A DNA stretch of 64,000 nucleotides from Streptomyces sp. BK239 (GTDB taxonomy: Bacteria; Actinomycetota; Actinomycetes; Streptomycetales; Streptomycetaceae). Location: positions 558,001-622,000 of the forward strand of contig NZ_SHKS01000002.1 in the NCBI RefSeq assembly GCF_004217285.1. The letters are read 5' to 3'. This document shows positions 31,532-39,213 of the stretch, in pieces (the first letter of the stretch is position 1; every line of letters starts with the position of its first letter). The notes under the pieces are model-generated. The model saw only the letters and a list, made by a program, of their open reading frames with translations, had not been told where the DNA came from and searched no databases. The position numbers and the translations under genes are program-made.

Positions 31532-31950
31532 ACCGCTTCCAGGACTGGAAGAGGCACCGGCCCTTCGCCGGCGGAGTGCTGCTCGTCCTGGGCGGCGCGG
31601 AGATCCTGCTGACCATGAAGGCTCCGCTGCCGGTCCTGTTGCGCATCGGCATGCAGGGACTGGCGGGCTACCTCCTGCCGTCCGTGATGCTGCTGTGCGG
31701 GTTGCTGATCCTGTTCAACCCCTCGCAGCGCCTCTTCTACTCGATCATCGGCGTCCTGTGCTCGCTGGGCTCGTGGGTCACGTCGAACATCGGGGGCTTC
31801 GTCATCGGCCTGCTCCTCGGCGTCACGGGGAGCTGCATGGCCTTCGGGTGGGTGCCCGACCAGGAACCCCGGCGCAGCCGCCGTCAGCGGCGCAAGGACG
31901 CCCTGGCGGACAAGGCCATGACCTTCCCCCACCGCGGGGAACCGGCCTGA
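31528..31950 (+). CDS. DUF6114 family membrane protein
   Basis: The 140-residue protein has about four hydrophobic segments (FAGGVLLVLGGAEILLTM, VLLRIGMQGLAGYLLPSVMLLCG, LFYSIIGVLCSLGSWVT, GGFVIGLLLGVTGSCMAFGW) and a basic cytosolic tail (RRSRRQRRKD). It overlaps the DUF6230 gene by 4 bp; the two probably form a complex in the membrane. Function is not known to me. Confidence 0.8.
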   Translation: MNRFQDWKRHRPFAGGVLLVLGGAEILLTMKAPLPVLLRIGMQGLAGYLLPSVMLLCGLLILFNPSQRLFYSIIGVLCSLGSWVTSNIGGFVIGLLLGVTGSCMAFGWVPDQEPRRSRRQRRKDALADKAMTFPHRGEPA

Positions 31951-32317
31951 CCCCGTACGGCACGGTCAGCGTTGTCGTCCTCTGTGCCGGCGCCGGCGAC
32001 GGCGTCGGCACGGGCATGCGCCCGTCCGGGGGCTCCGAGACAGGCACGCGCCGTCCGCTCCGGGCCGCCGTGCGCCTTCCACTTTGATTGACAGTCAGTC
32101 AATCCACCTGCGGTGACCTCTCCGCGCGGGCCCGTGGGCTCCGTTCCACATCACGATGCGGCAGCAGCACCTCACCACGAGTGGTCGTTCACTTGACTAC
32201 CGGCGGTCACACGCGGTTGGCTCCGAGCCAGCGAAACCTTTCGCCGGTACGCGCCCCTTCGTTCCGGCAGCGCTCGCACGTCCTCCTGCTCTGCCGCACA
32301 GCGAGGTACAGCCCCCC
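31951..32317. other. Gene-free leader before the sugar-binding lipoprotein
   Basis: This 367-bp gap holds an operator-like inverted repeat at 32086-32104 and a TTGACT element near 32192-32197. No gene or structured RNA is recognised. Confidence 0.45.
32086..32104. promoter_or_regulatory. TetR-type operator-like inverted repeat
   Basis: GATTGAC-AGTCA-GTCAATC has perfect 7-bp arms and a 5-nt centre, typical of TetR-family operators. It is 214 bp before the lipoprotein start; no TetR gene is adjacent. Confidence 0.45.
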
Positions 32318-33331
32318 ATGAACACTCCCCTCCCCGCTCGCTCGCCCTCCGCTTCCCCGGGAGCCGCGCGGGCGGCCGCCTCCGCCGCCCTCTGTCTCCT
32401 CCTCGTCGCCGGCTGTTCCGACGCGACGGCCTCCGGCCCGGACCCGGACCCGGCAGGACGCCCCGGCGACCGGATCAGGGTCGCCCTGGTCACCCACGGC
32501 GCGCAGGGCGACGCCTTCTGGGAGTCGGTGCGCAGGGGCGCGGAGACGGCCGCCGCCAAGGACGGCGTCGAACTGACCTACGCGAGCGACGCCGACGCCG
32601 CGGGACAGGCCGCGCTGGTGCGGGACGCGGTCCGCGACAGGGTCGACGGCATCGCCGTGACCCTGGCCAAGCCCCGGGCGATGAAAGGCCCGGTGACGCA
32701 GGCCAGGGCGGCGGGCATCGCCGTGGTCGGCCTCAACTCCGGGATCGACGCCTGGCGTTCCGCCGGGCTGCTGGCGTACTTCGGGCAGGACGAGAGCGTC
32801 GCCGGCCGTGCCGTCGGCGACAGGCTCGACGCACTCGGCAGGAAGCACGCGCTGTGCGTCATCCACGAGCGGGGCAACGTCGCCCTGGAGGCCCGCTGCG
32901 CCGGGGTGAAGAAGGCCTTCGCCGGCGAGACCGAGATGCTCTACGTCGACGGCACCGACCGGGACGCGATGACCGCCGCGGTGGCGGCCCGCCTCGGGCG
33001 GGACCCGTCGGTGGACCAGGTCGTCGCCAACGGTGCGCAGGTCGCGCTGGCCTCGGTGAAGGCGGTGAGGGACGCCGGCAGCGGTGCCGAGGTCGCCACC
33101 TTCGACCTCGACAAGGACCTGGTCGCCGCCGTCCGCGACGGCAGGGTCCGGTTCGCGGTGGACCAGCAGCCGTGGCTCCAGGGCTATCTCGCCGTGGACG
33201 CGCTCTGGCTCCACGAGACGAACGGCGGCGTCAGCGGCGGCGGCACGGCCCCGGTCCTGACCGGCCCCGCCTTCGTCACGAAGGCCGATGTGGCCGACGG
33301 GGCCCGGTACGCCACCGCCGGAACCGGCTGA
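32318..33331 (+). CDS. Solute-binding lipoprotein, periplasmic-binding-protein-like I (sugar type)
   Basis: ATG 32318 gives 337 residues with a lipoprotein signal (LLLVAG-Cys). The mature protein has the PBP type 1 fold of RbsB: VALVTHGAQGDAFWESVRRGAETAA, a central GIAVVGLNSGIDAW, and FDLDKDLVAAVRDGRVRFAVDQQPWLQGYLAVDAL. It should bind a sugar or related small solute outside the membrane. No ABC permease or ATPase gene is adjacent; the next gene, 91 bp downstream on the same strand, is cvnA. A role as ligand sensor for the conservon is possible but inferred only from proximity. Confidence 0.85.
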   Translation: MNTPLPARSPSASPGAARAAASAALCLLLVAGCSDATASGPDPDPAGRPGDRIRVALVTHGAQGDAFWESVRRGAETAAAKDGVELTYASDADAAGQAALVRDAVRDRVDGIAVTLAKPRAMKGPVTQARAAGIAVVGLNSGIDAWRSAGLLAYFGQDESVAGRAVGDRLDALGRKHALCVIHERGNVALEARCAGVKKAFAGETEMLYVDGTDRDAMTAAVAARLGRDPSVDQVVANGAQVALASVKAVRDAGSGAEVATFDLDKDLVAAVRDGRVRFAVDQQPWLQGYLAVDALWLHETNGGVSGGGTAPVLTGPAFVTKADVADGARYATAGTG

Positions 33332-33422
33332 CCGGCCGCTGCCCGGCCGCTGAACGACCGCTGACCGGTCCGCACGCCCCGCCCCGCTCCCCGACTCCCC
33401 CGCCGCTCGCCCAAGGACGACC

Positions 33423-36077
33423 ATGTCACCACGGACAGGTGCCCGGCGCCGCCGTCTCGGCTCCATACGTCTCTCCCTGATCCTCCTGGCGCTGGTGCCC
33501 GGCGTCACCCTCGCCGCCATGTGGAGCGTGACGACGATCCAGATGTTCTCCGAGGGCATGCGGCTGCGCGCGCAGACCGAACTGAGCCGCTCCACCGGCG
33601 CCATGGGCACCGAGGCCACGCTCGCGCTGCAACAGGAACGCAGCCTGTCGGCCGTGTGGCTGGCCTCGCCCCAGGGTTCCCCCGCGGCGCTTCAGGCGCA
33701 GCGCGCGAAGACGGACGCGGTGGTCGCGAAGCTGGTCGCCCGCGCGAACGACATCCAGCGGGCGCCCGCCCGCGTCCGCGAGCGGATGTTCTCGGTGATC
33801 GCCTCCGTGGGCAGCCTGGAGTACTACCGGGGTCAGGTGGACGACCCCACCGACATCACCGCCGCTCAGGCGCTGGACCAGTACACGTCGATCATCGACG
33901 ACCAGATCCACGCCTTCCAGGAGCTGTCCCAGGTCGACGACGGCGACCTCACCTCGCAGGCCGGCCCGCTCGTCGCCCTGGAGCACGCCGCCGAGCTGGT
34001 CTCCGAGGAGGACCTGTACCTCACGCTCGCCGGCCCGAAGGGACGCATGGACGAGAAGGAGTGGGCCGCGTTCGCGCAGACGGTGAACGCCCGCCGCTGG
34101 CTGGTCCAGGACCAGATCGTGCCCTCCCTCACCGGCTCGACGAAGACGCAGGCCGAGAAGATCCTGCGCAGCCCGCAGTGGCGCACCCTGGAGTCCGTCG
34201 AGGACAGGGTCCTCGCCGCCCGGTCCGACCAGCGCGAGAACGGCGACGTCCCCCTGCCCGACGTGCGGGGCCAGTGGCGCGCCGCCCTCATCGAGGTCTC
34301 CGACCAGTACTCGGCGCTGATCCGGCAGCGGACCGGGGCGCTGCTCGAAAGCAGCGCGGTGGAAGCGCGCGATCTGCTGGTCAAGGCCGCAGCACTGAGC
34401 GCCGCCGGGCTCGTGGCGCTGCTGCTGTGCGTCGGGATGTCCTGGCGGATCACCCGTTCGCTGTTCCGGCGGCTGCGCGGACTGCGGAGGGCCACGCTGG
34501 GTCTGGCCCGGGAGACGCTCCCCGAGGTGGTGGCCCGGCTCGACCGGGGAGAGACTGTCGACGTGGACTCGGCGGCCCCGCCCCTCGACTACGGCGGCGA
34601 CGAACTCGGCCAGGTGGCCGAGGCGTTCAACACCGCGCAGCGCACGGCCGTGCACACCGCCGTCGAACTCGCCGACACCCGGCGCGGTTTCCAGAAGATC
34701 ATCCTGGGCATCGCACGGCAGAGCCAGAACCTGGTCAACCTCCAGCTGAGCAAGCTGGACGCGCTGGAACGCGCCCACCAGGACCCGGACGTCCTCAAGG
34801 GACTGTACGAACTGGACTCCGCGGCCTCCCAGTTGCGCCGCTACGAGGAGAACCTCGTCATCATCAGCGGCGGACGGCCCGGGCGCAGCTGGTCGGAGCC
34901 GGTCGCGCTGGTCGACATCCTGCGCAGCGCCGTCGGCGAGGTCGCCGAGTACGCGCGGGTGGAGGTGCACACCGAGGAGGAGGTGTGCGTCGCCCCTCCG
35001 GCCGTGGCGGACGTGATCCACCTGCTGGCCGAGCTCATCGACAACGCGACGTCCTACTCCCCGGCGCCGAGCCCGGTCGCGGTGCGGGCGACGTCGGTGG
35101 CCAAGGGCCTGGCGGTCGAGGTGGAGGACCGCGGTCTCGGGCTGTCCGAGGAGGACTACGCCTCGTTCAACGCCCAGTTGGCGGTGGAGCCGCAGTTCGA
35201 CGTGGTGGCGCTCGCCGACGACCTGCGGCTGGGCATGTTCGTGATCGCCCGGCTGGCCACCCGGCACGGCATCGCCGTGACCCTGCGCCCCTCGCCGTAC
35301 GGTGGCACCACGGCGATCGTGCTGCTGCCGAAGGACGTCGTGGTGCGTGAGACGGCGGACGGCGAGCGCGCTGAGCCGGACGACTCTGGGCCGACCGGGC
35401 CGACCGGGCCGACCGGGCCGACCGGGCCGACCGGGCCGACCGGGCCGACCGGGCCGACCGGGCCGACTGTCGAGCCGGACATCCCGCACTCCGCTGTGTC
35501 ATCGCCCGCGCCGGGCGTGCTGGAAGCGGTGCGCGAGGCGCTCACCGCACCGTCCGCCACGACCGCGCGGGACGCCGGCGGCCCGGCGGACGACGAGGCG
35601 CACGCGTCGCAGCCGCCGGACGCGTCAGCCACGCCGGACGAGTCTCAGGCGCCGAGCGCGCCCGACGGCCCGCCGCCCTCCCCGCCGGCTTCCGACACCG
35701 GCCTGCCCGTCAGGACGCCCGGCGCCGCGGGGGTGCGGACGCGCAAGGAGACGCCCGCCGGGACGGCCGCGAGCCCGCCCGCGCCCGGTGCGGCGGGCTC
35801 CGGCCGCTCACCCGGCGCCCCGCCGCTGCCCCGCCGGGTCCCACAGACCAGCCTCGTCGCCGAGTTGCGCGAGGAGCCGGCACGCGACGGGACAGGCGGC
35901 CGCACCGACGACGGCGACGCGTTCGAGGAGTTCACCGCCGAGCGCGCCGCCTCCTCCCTCGCCGGTTTCCAGCGCGGCACCCTGCGCGCACGCGACGACG
36001 CCGACAGGCCACCCTCCCGCCCCGAGGAGACGGCCGCAGCCGCCCCGACCCCGACACCGCCCGCCGACCGCTCATGA
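33423..36077 (+). CDS. cvnA: Conservon 1 sensor kinase-like protein CvnA
   Basis: The 884-residue protein has TM1 (about 16-36), an extracellular nitrate/nitrite-sensing-like helical domain (about 40-315, TEATLALQQERSLSAVWLAS), TM2 (about 322-342), a HAMP-type region and an HATPase domain (LLAELIDNATSYSP near 530-545, DRGLGL near 568). The Q-N-L-V-N-L-Q-L-S-K-L-D segment takes the place of a standard H-box, as in CvnA proteins. The 250-residue cytosolic tail is Pro/Ala-rich and holds nine Gly-Pro-Thr repeats (656-682). CvnA works with CvnB, C and D in a membrane complex likened to a eukaryotic GPCR-G-protein system. Its stop overlaps an ATG (ATGA). Confidence 0.93.
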   Translation: MSPRTGARRRRLGSIRLSLILLALVPGVTLAAMWSVTTIQMFSEGMRLRAQTELSRSTGAMGTEATLALQQERSLSAVWLASPQGSPAALQAQRAKTDAVVAKLVARANDIQRAPARVRERMFSVIASVGSLEYYRGQVDDPTDITAAQALDQYTSIIDDQIHAFQELSQVDDGDLTSQAGPLVALEHAAELVSEEDLYLTLAGPKGRMDEKEWAAFAQTVNARRWLVQDQIVPSLTGSTKTQAEKILRSPQWRTLESVEDRVLAARSDQRENGDVPLPDVRGQWRAALIEVSDQYSALIRQRTGALLESSAVEARDLLVKAAALSAAGLVALLLCVGMSWRITRSLFRRLRGLRRATLGLARETLPEVVARLDRGETVDVDSAAPPLDYGGDELGQVAEAFNTAQRTAVHTAVELADTRRGFQKIILGIARQSQNLVNLQLSKLDALERAHQDPDVLKGLYELDSAASQLRRYEENLVIISGGRPGRSWSEPVALVDILRSAVGEVAEYARVEVHTEEEVCVAPPAVADVIHLLAELIDNATSYSPAPSPVAVRATSVAKGLAVEVEDRGLGLSEEDYASFNAQLAVEPQFDVVALADDLRLGMFVIARLATRHGIAVTLRPSPYGGTTAIVLLPKDVVVRETADGERAEPDDSGPTGPTGPTGPTGPTGPTGPTGPTGPTVEPDIPHSAVSSPAPGVLEAVREALTAPSATTARDAGGPADDEAHASQPPDASATPDESQAPSAPDGPPPSPPASDTGLPVRTPGAAGVRTRKETPAGTAASPPAPGAAGSGRSPGAPPLPRRVPQTSLVAELREEPARDGTGGRTDDGDAFEEFTAERAASSLAGFQRGTLRARDDADRPPSRPEETAAAAPTPTPPADRS
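35388..35468 (+). repeat. Nine-copy 9-bp minisatellite encoding (Gly-Pro-Thr)9
   Basis: GGGCCGACC is repeated eight times exactly plus a ninth copy ending in T, in frame in cvnA at residues 656-682. The unit is a collagen-like G-P-T triplet, and copy number can change without frameshift. Confidence 0.97.
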
Positions 36078-36088
36078 AGGACACCGCG

Positions 36089-36523
36089 ATGACATACTCC
36101 ACGCCCGCCACCGACACCAAGCTCGACCAACTGCTCACCGGACTGGTGGAGAAGGTCGCCGATGTGAACCAGGCCGTCGTGCTCTCCGAGGACGGGCTGG
36201 TGGTCAGCAAGTCCCTGGGCTTCACGCGCGAGGACGCCGAGCGGCTGGCGGCGACCGCGTCCGGCCTGATGAGCCTCAGCAAGGGCGTCAGCATGGACTT
36301 CCGCGGCGGCCCGGTGCGCCAGGCGCTCATAGAGATGGCGAACAGCTACCTGATCCTCACCTCGGCCGGGCCGGGGGCCCACCTGGTCGTGCTGGCCGGC
36401 TCGCACGCGGACGTCGGCGTGGTGGCGTACCAGATGAACATGCTGGTGAAGAAGATCGGCGAGCACCTCAGCGCGGCGCCGCGGACCGGTGTCGGTCCCG
36501 CCTCGCGCCGTCTCGGCGGGTGA
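36089..36523 (+). CDS. cvnB: Conservon 1 roadblock/LC7 protein CvnB
   Basis: The start at ATG 36089 follows GAAGGA by six bases; an ATG at 36074 overlapping the cvnA stop is the alternative. The 144-residue cytosolic product is a roadblock/LC7 domain (DQLLTGLVEKVADVNQAVVLSEDGLVVSKSLG, MANSYLILTSAGPGAHLVVLAG). In conservons CvnB associates with CvnA and the small GTPase CvnD, and roadblock proteins act as GTPase regulators (MglB-like). Confidence 0.92.
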   Translation: MTYSTPATDTKLDQLLTGLVEKVADVNQAVVLSEDGLVVSKSLGFTREDAERLAATASGLMSLSKGVSMDFRGGPVRQALIEMANSYLILTSAGPGAHLVVLAGSHADVGVVAYQMNMLVKKIGEHLSAAPRTGVGPASRRLGG

Positions 36524-36524
36524 G

Positions 36525-36887
36525 GTGAGCGGAGGCGACGAAGCGGGCCGGCTGGTGCGGCCGTTCGCCCTCACCGGCGGGCGGACCCGGCCCAGCCGTG
36601 CCGACTTCACGCTCATCACTACGGTGACCGCGGTGGACCCACCGCCGGAGCGGGCGACCCGGCCGCAGCCCGAGCATGCGCGGATCGTGCGGATCTGCGC
36701 CCGGCCGGTCGCCGTTGCGGAGCTCGCGGCGCTGCTGGACCTGCCGGTGAGCGTGGTCGTCATCATGCTCTGCGATCTGCTGGAGGCGGGGCTGATCACG
36801 GCCCGGCCGCCCCGTCCCGTGACCGGTGACGGCGGCCGGGACCTGGAGCTGCTGCAGAAAGTGAGGGACGGCCTTGACCGCATCTGA
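36525..36887 (+). CDS. cvnC: Conservon 1 DUF742 protein CvnC
   Basis: GTG 36525, two bases after the cvnB stop, gives 120 residues; GTG 36489 would add 12. The protein starts GRLVRPFALTGGRTRPS, the hallmark of DUF742, followed by a winged-helix-like part (ICARPVAVAELAALLDLPVSVVVIMLCDLLEAGLI). It is the CvnC component with unknown biochemical role. The end overlaps the cvnD start by 14 bp. Confidence 0.9.
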   Translation: MSGGDEAGRLVRPFALTGGRTRPSRADFTLITTVTAVDPPPERATRPQPEHARIVRICARPVAVAELAALLDLPVSVVVIMLCDLLEAGLITARPPRPVTGDGGRDLELLQKVRDGLDRI

Positions 36888-37458
36888 CCCCACCGCCGCC
36901 GGGGCCCCTGCGGCCCCCGACGCGGTGAAGATCCTCGTCGCCGGCGGTTTCGGCGTCGGCAAGACCACGATGGTCGGCTCGGTCAGCGAGATCGCGCCCC
37001 TGCGCACGGAGGAGCCGCTGACCGTCGCGGGCCTGGACGTGGACGACCTGAAGGGCATCGAGGAGAAGCGGTCCACCACCGTGGCGCTCGACTTCGGGCG
37101 GATCACCATCGGCGACGACCTGGTGCTGTACCTGTTCGGCACGCCGGGTCAGCAGCGGTTCTGGTTCATGTGGAACGACCTGGCCGTCGGCGCGCTGGGA
37201 GCGGTGGTGCTGATCGACGTGCGCCGGCCGGACGCCGGTTTCGCGGCGATCGACTTCTTCGAGCGGCGCAAGATCCCGTTCGTCGTCGGGGTCAACGGCT
37301 TCCACGGGCTGCACCCGTATCCGGCGGACGAGATCCGTCAGGCGCTGGCGCTGCCGGCGGGCGTTCCGGTGCTGCTGTGCGACGCCCGGGAACGGGAGTC
37401 GTGCCGGGACGTGCTGATCGCGCTGCTCGATCTGCTGATCGCCGACGCGGGCCGGTAG
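36874..37458 (+). CDS. cvnD: Conservon 1 small GTPase CvnD
   Basis: The TTG start at 36874 has GAGGGA upstream and lies within the end of cvnC. The 194-residue protein has G1 GGFGVGKTT, a switch-region STTVALDFG, G3-like FGTPGQQRF and, in place of NKxD, VNGFHG, as usual in CvnD. It should bind and hydrolyse GTP as the G-protein-like output of the conservon. No cytochrome P450 follows, so this conservon ends here. Confidence 0.93.
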   Translation: MTASDPTAAGAPAAPDAVKILVAGGFGVGKTTMVGSVSEIAPLRTEEPLTVAGLDVDDLKGIEEKRSTTVALDFGRITIGDDLVLYLFGTPGQQRFWFMWNDLAVGALGAVVLIDVRRPDAGFAAIDFFERRKIPFVVGVNGFHGLHPYPADEIRQALALPAGVPVLLCDARERESCRDVLIALLDLLIADAGR

Positions 37459-37477
37459 ATCCCCTGTTGACGTCTCG

Positions 37478-37897
37478 TCAGATTGTGGCTCCGGCCGCGC
37501 GCAGTACGGCGATCGTCTCCGGGTACGGCCCCGTGGCCGCCCACTCCAGCGGGGTGCGGCCGGTGCCGTGGTCCTCGCGGCGGGCGGGGTCGGCGCCGTG
37601 GGCCAGGAGGACGCGGACGGTGTCGGTGTGCCCCCAACATGCGGCCGCGCACAGAGGTGTTCCCTCGGAGCCGAGGCCGCCGCTCTCCACGTCGGGCGGG
37701 GCTCCGGCGGCGAGAAGGAGCCGGGCGGTCTCCGCCGCCCCGTGCACGGAGGCCGCGTAGAGGGGGGTACGACCGTCGGTGTCGGCCACCGCCGGATCGG
37801 CGCCGGCGCGCAACAGCGCGGCCACGCCCTGCCGGTCGCCGGACCCGGCCGCGCCGACCAGGCGTGCCGTCAGCTTCTTTTGCCGTCTTCTGTTCAC
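37478..37897 (-). CDS. Ankyrin-repeat protein
   Basis: The 139-residue cytosolic protein consists of three to four ankyrin repeats (GRTPLYAASVHGAAETARLLLAAGAPPD, GTPLCAAACWGHTDTVRVLLAHGADP, GRTPLEWAATGPYPETIAVLRAAGA). Ankyrins mediate protein-protein contacts; partner unknown. GTG start. It is convergent with cvnD (20-bp gap). Confidence 0.88.
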   Translation of the reverse strand: MNRRRQKKLTARLVGAAGSGDRQGVAALLRAGADPAVADTDGRTPLYAASVHGAAETARLLLAAGAPPDVESGGLGSEGTPLCAAACWGHTDTVRVLLAHGADPARREDHGTGRTPLEWAATGPYPETIAVLRAAGATI

Positions 37898-37994
37898 GGC
37901 CGACGAGGGTAGCGGGGGCCGCTGGCGGTCGCCTCCCGTTTTCCGGCGGACCGGGAGCAGGTCACGACCCGGCCCGCCCCGGCAGCCGCGGACC

Positions 37995-38951
37995 TCAGGA
38001 CAGGCCGGCCGACTTCAGCCACGCCTTGGCGACGTCCAGCGGGTCCTTGCGCTGGAGCTGCACCTGATCGTCCAGGTCGAGCAGCGTCTTGGTGTCGAGC
38101 TTGGCCGAGACCGCGTTGAGCGCGTCGACGCCCTCCTTCGAGAGCCCGCTCTTGTAGACCAGCGGGGTCACGTTGGCGAAGCCGAAGAGGTTCTTCGGGT
38201 CCTTGAGGACGACGAACTTGTCCCTGTTGATGGTCGGGTCGGTGGTGAAGATGTCCGCGGCCTGCACGGTGTCCTTCTTCAGCGCGGCCTGGGTCAGCGG
38301 GCCGCCGGCGTCGAGCGCCTTGAAGGACTTGAACTTCAGGCCGTACACCGCTTCCAGGCCGACCATGCCCTGCTGCCGGGTCTGGAACTCGGGCGAGCCG
38401 CCGAGGACCAGCTGCGGGGCGATGTCCTTGATGTCGTCGAGGGTGGACTCCGCGGTGAGGTTGTGCTTCTTCGCGGTCTCCTGGTTGAGCGCGACGGAGT
38501 CCTTGTCCTCGGCCGCGGAGGACTCCAGCAGCGTCAGCTTGGGGTCGAGCTTGGCCTTCACGGCGGCGTTGACCGCCTCCGTCGACTTCTGCTCGGCCTT
38601 CGCGTCGAAGTAGGCGAGCAGGGAGCCGTTGTACTCGGGCAGAACGGTGATGGAACCGTTCTTGAGCAGGCCGTACGTGGTCTCGCGGCTGCCGATGTTG
38701 GGCTTGTAGGACACCTTGATGCCCTTGGCCTTGAGGGCCTCGCCGTAGATGTCCGCGAGCAGGATGCTCTCGGCGAAGTTGTTGGAGCCGACGACGACGG
38801 TGCTGCCGTCCGCCTTCCCCTCGGCGAGCGGGTCGGTGGTGTCGTCGGAGGAGGAACATCCCGCCAGCAGGACCGTCGTCGCGACGAGGGCGACGGCTGC
38901 CGCGCCGGGGTGGTGCCGGAGGGACCTGCTGCTGTGGGCGTTGGAAGTCAC
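37995..38951 (-). CDS. Osmoprotectant (glycine betaine/choline)-binding lipoprotein of an ABC importer
   Basis: The 318-residue protein has a lipoprotein signal with lipobox L-L-A-G-Cys and a two-lobe OpuAC/OsmX-type binding domain (VVVGSNNFAESILLADIYGEALKAKG, EYNGSLLAYF, LFGFANVTPLVYKSGL). It should capture quaternary amines outside the membrane. The matching permeases and ATPase are on the same strand 4.7 kb upstream (43617-46101), with conservon 2 on the other strand between. It has its own promoter candidate at 39008-39037. GTG start. Confidence 0.9.
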   Translation of the reverse strand: MTSNAHSSRSLRHHPGAAAVALVATTVLLAGCSSSDDTTDPLAEGKADGSTVVVGSNNFAESILLADIYGEALKAKGIKVSYKPNIGSRETTYGLLKNGSITVLPEYNGSLLAYFDAKAEQKSTEAVNAAVKAKLDPKLTLLESSAAEDKDSVALNQETAKKHNLTAESTLDDIKDIAPQLVLGGSPEFQTRQQGMVGLEAVYGLKFKSFKALDAGGPLTQAALKKDTVQAADIFTTDPTINRDKFVVLKDPKNLFGFANVTPLVYKSGLSKEGVDALNAVSAKLDTKTLLDLDDQVQLQRKDPLDVAKAWLKSAGLS

Positions 38952-39007
38952 GGTTGCCGTTCCGGGCTCGGGGGTCGGTGAGAGGGAACTGAAGCACGCT
39001 GCAACTG

Positions 39008-39037
39008 ATCCAATCCATCCGCTTCTCCATCAGTCAA
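39008..39037 (-). promoter_or_regulatory. Promoter candidate for the osmoprotectant-binding lipoprotein
   Basis: On the reverse strand TTGACT (39032-39037), an 18-bp spacer and TTGGAT (39008-39013) lie 57 bp before the start codon. Confidence 0.4.
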
Positions 39038-39050
39038 GTGCCTCCGGGTT

Positions 39051-39079
39051 ACCGATCGGCTTCGATTCGTGACCGATCG
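39051..39079. promoter_or_regulatory. Pair of ACCGATCG sites, 21 bp apart
   Basis: ACCGATCG occurs at 39051-39058 and 39072-39079, two helical turns apart, in the divergent region between the binding lipoprotein and conservon 2. A regulator binding both genes' promoters is possible. Confidence 0.35.
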
Positions 39080-39213
39080 TGTCCGCGAAAGGGGCGCTTC
39101 GTAATGGATTCTTGACTTAGGGCGACAACCCGACCGCACAAAGGCGCGATAGTGTCACGGCAGTTGACGTCGGTCACAACGGCGTGCGCCTGCGAGACCC
39201 TGAAGGAGGCCTG

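Noticed and set aside
35388-35468. CRISPR-like array
   Set aside because: The 9-bp units have no spacers and are in frame within cvnA.
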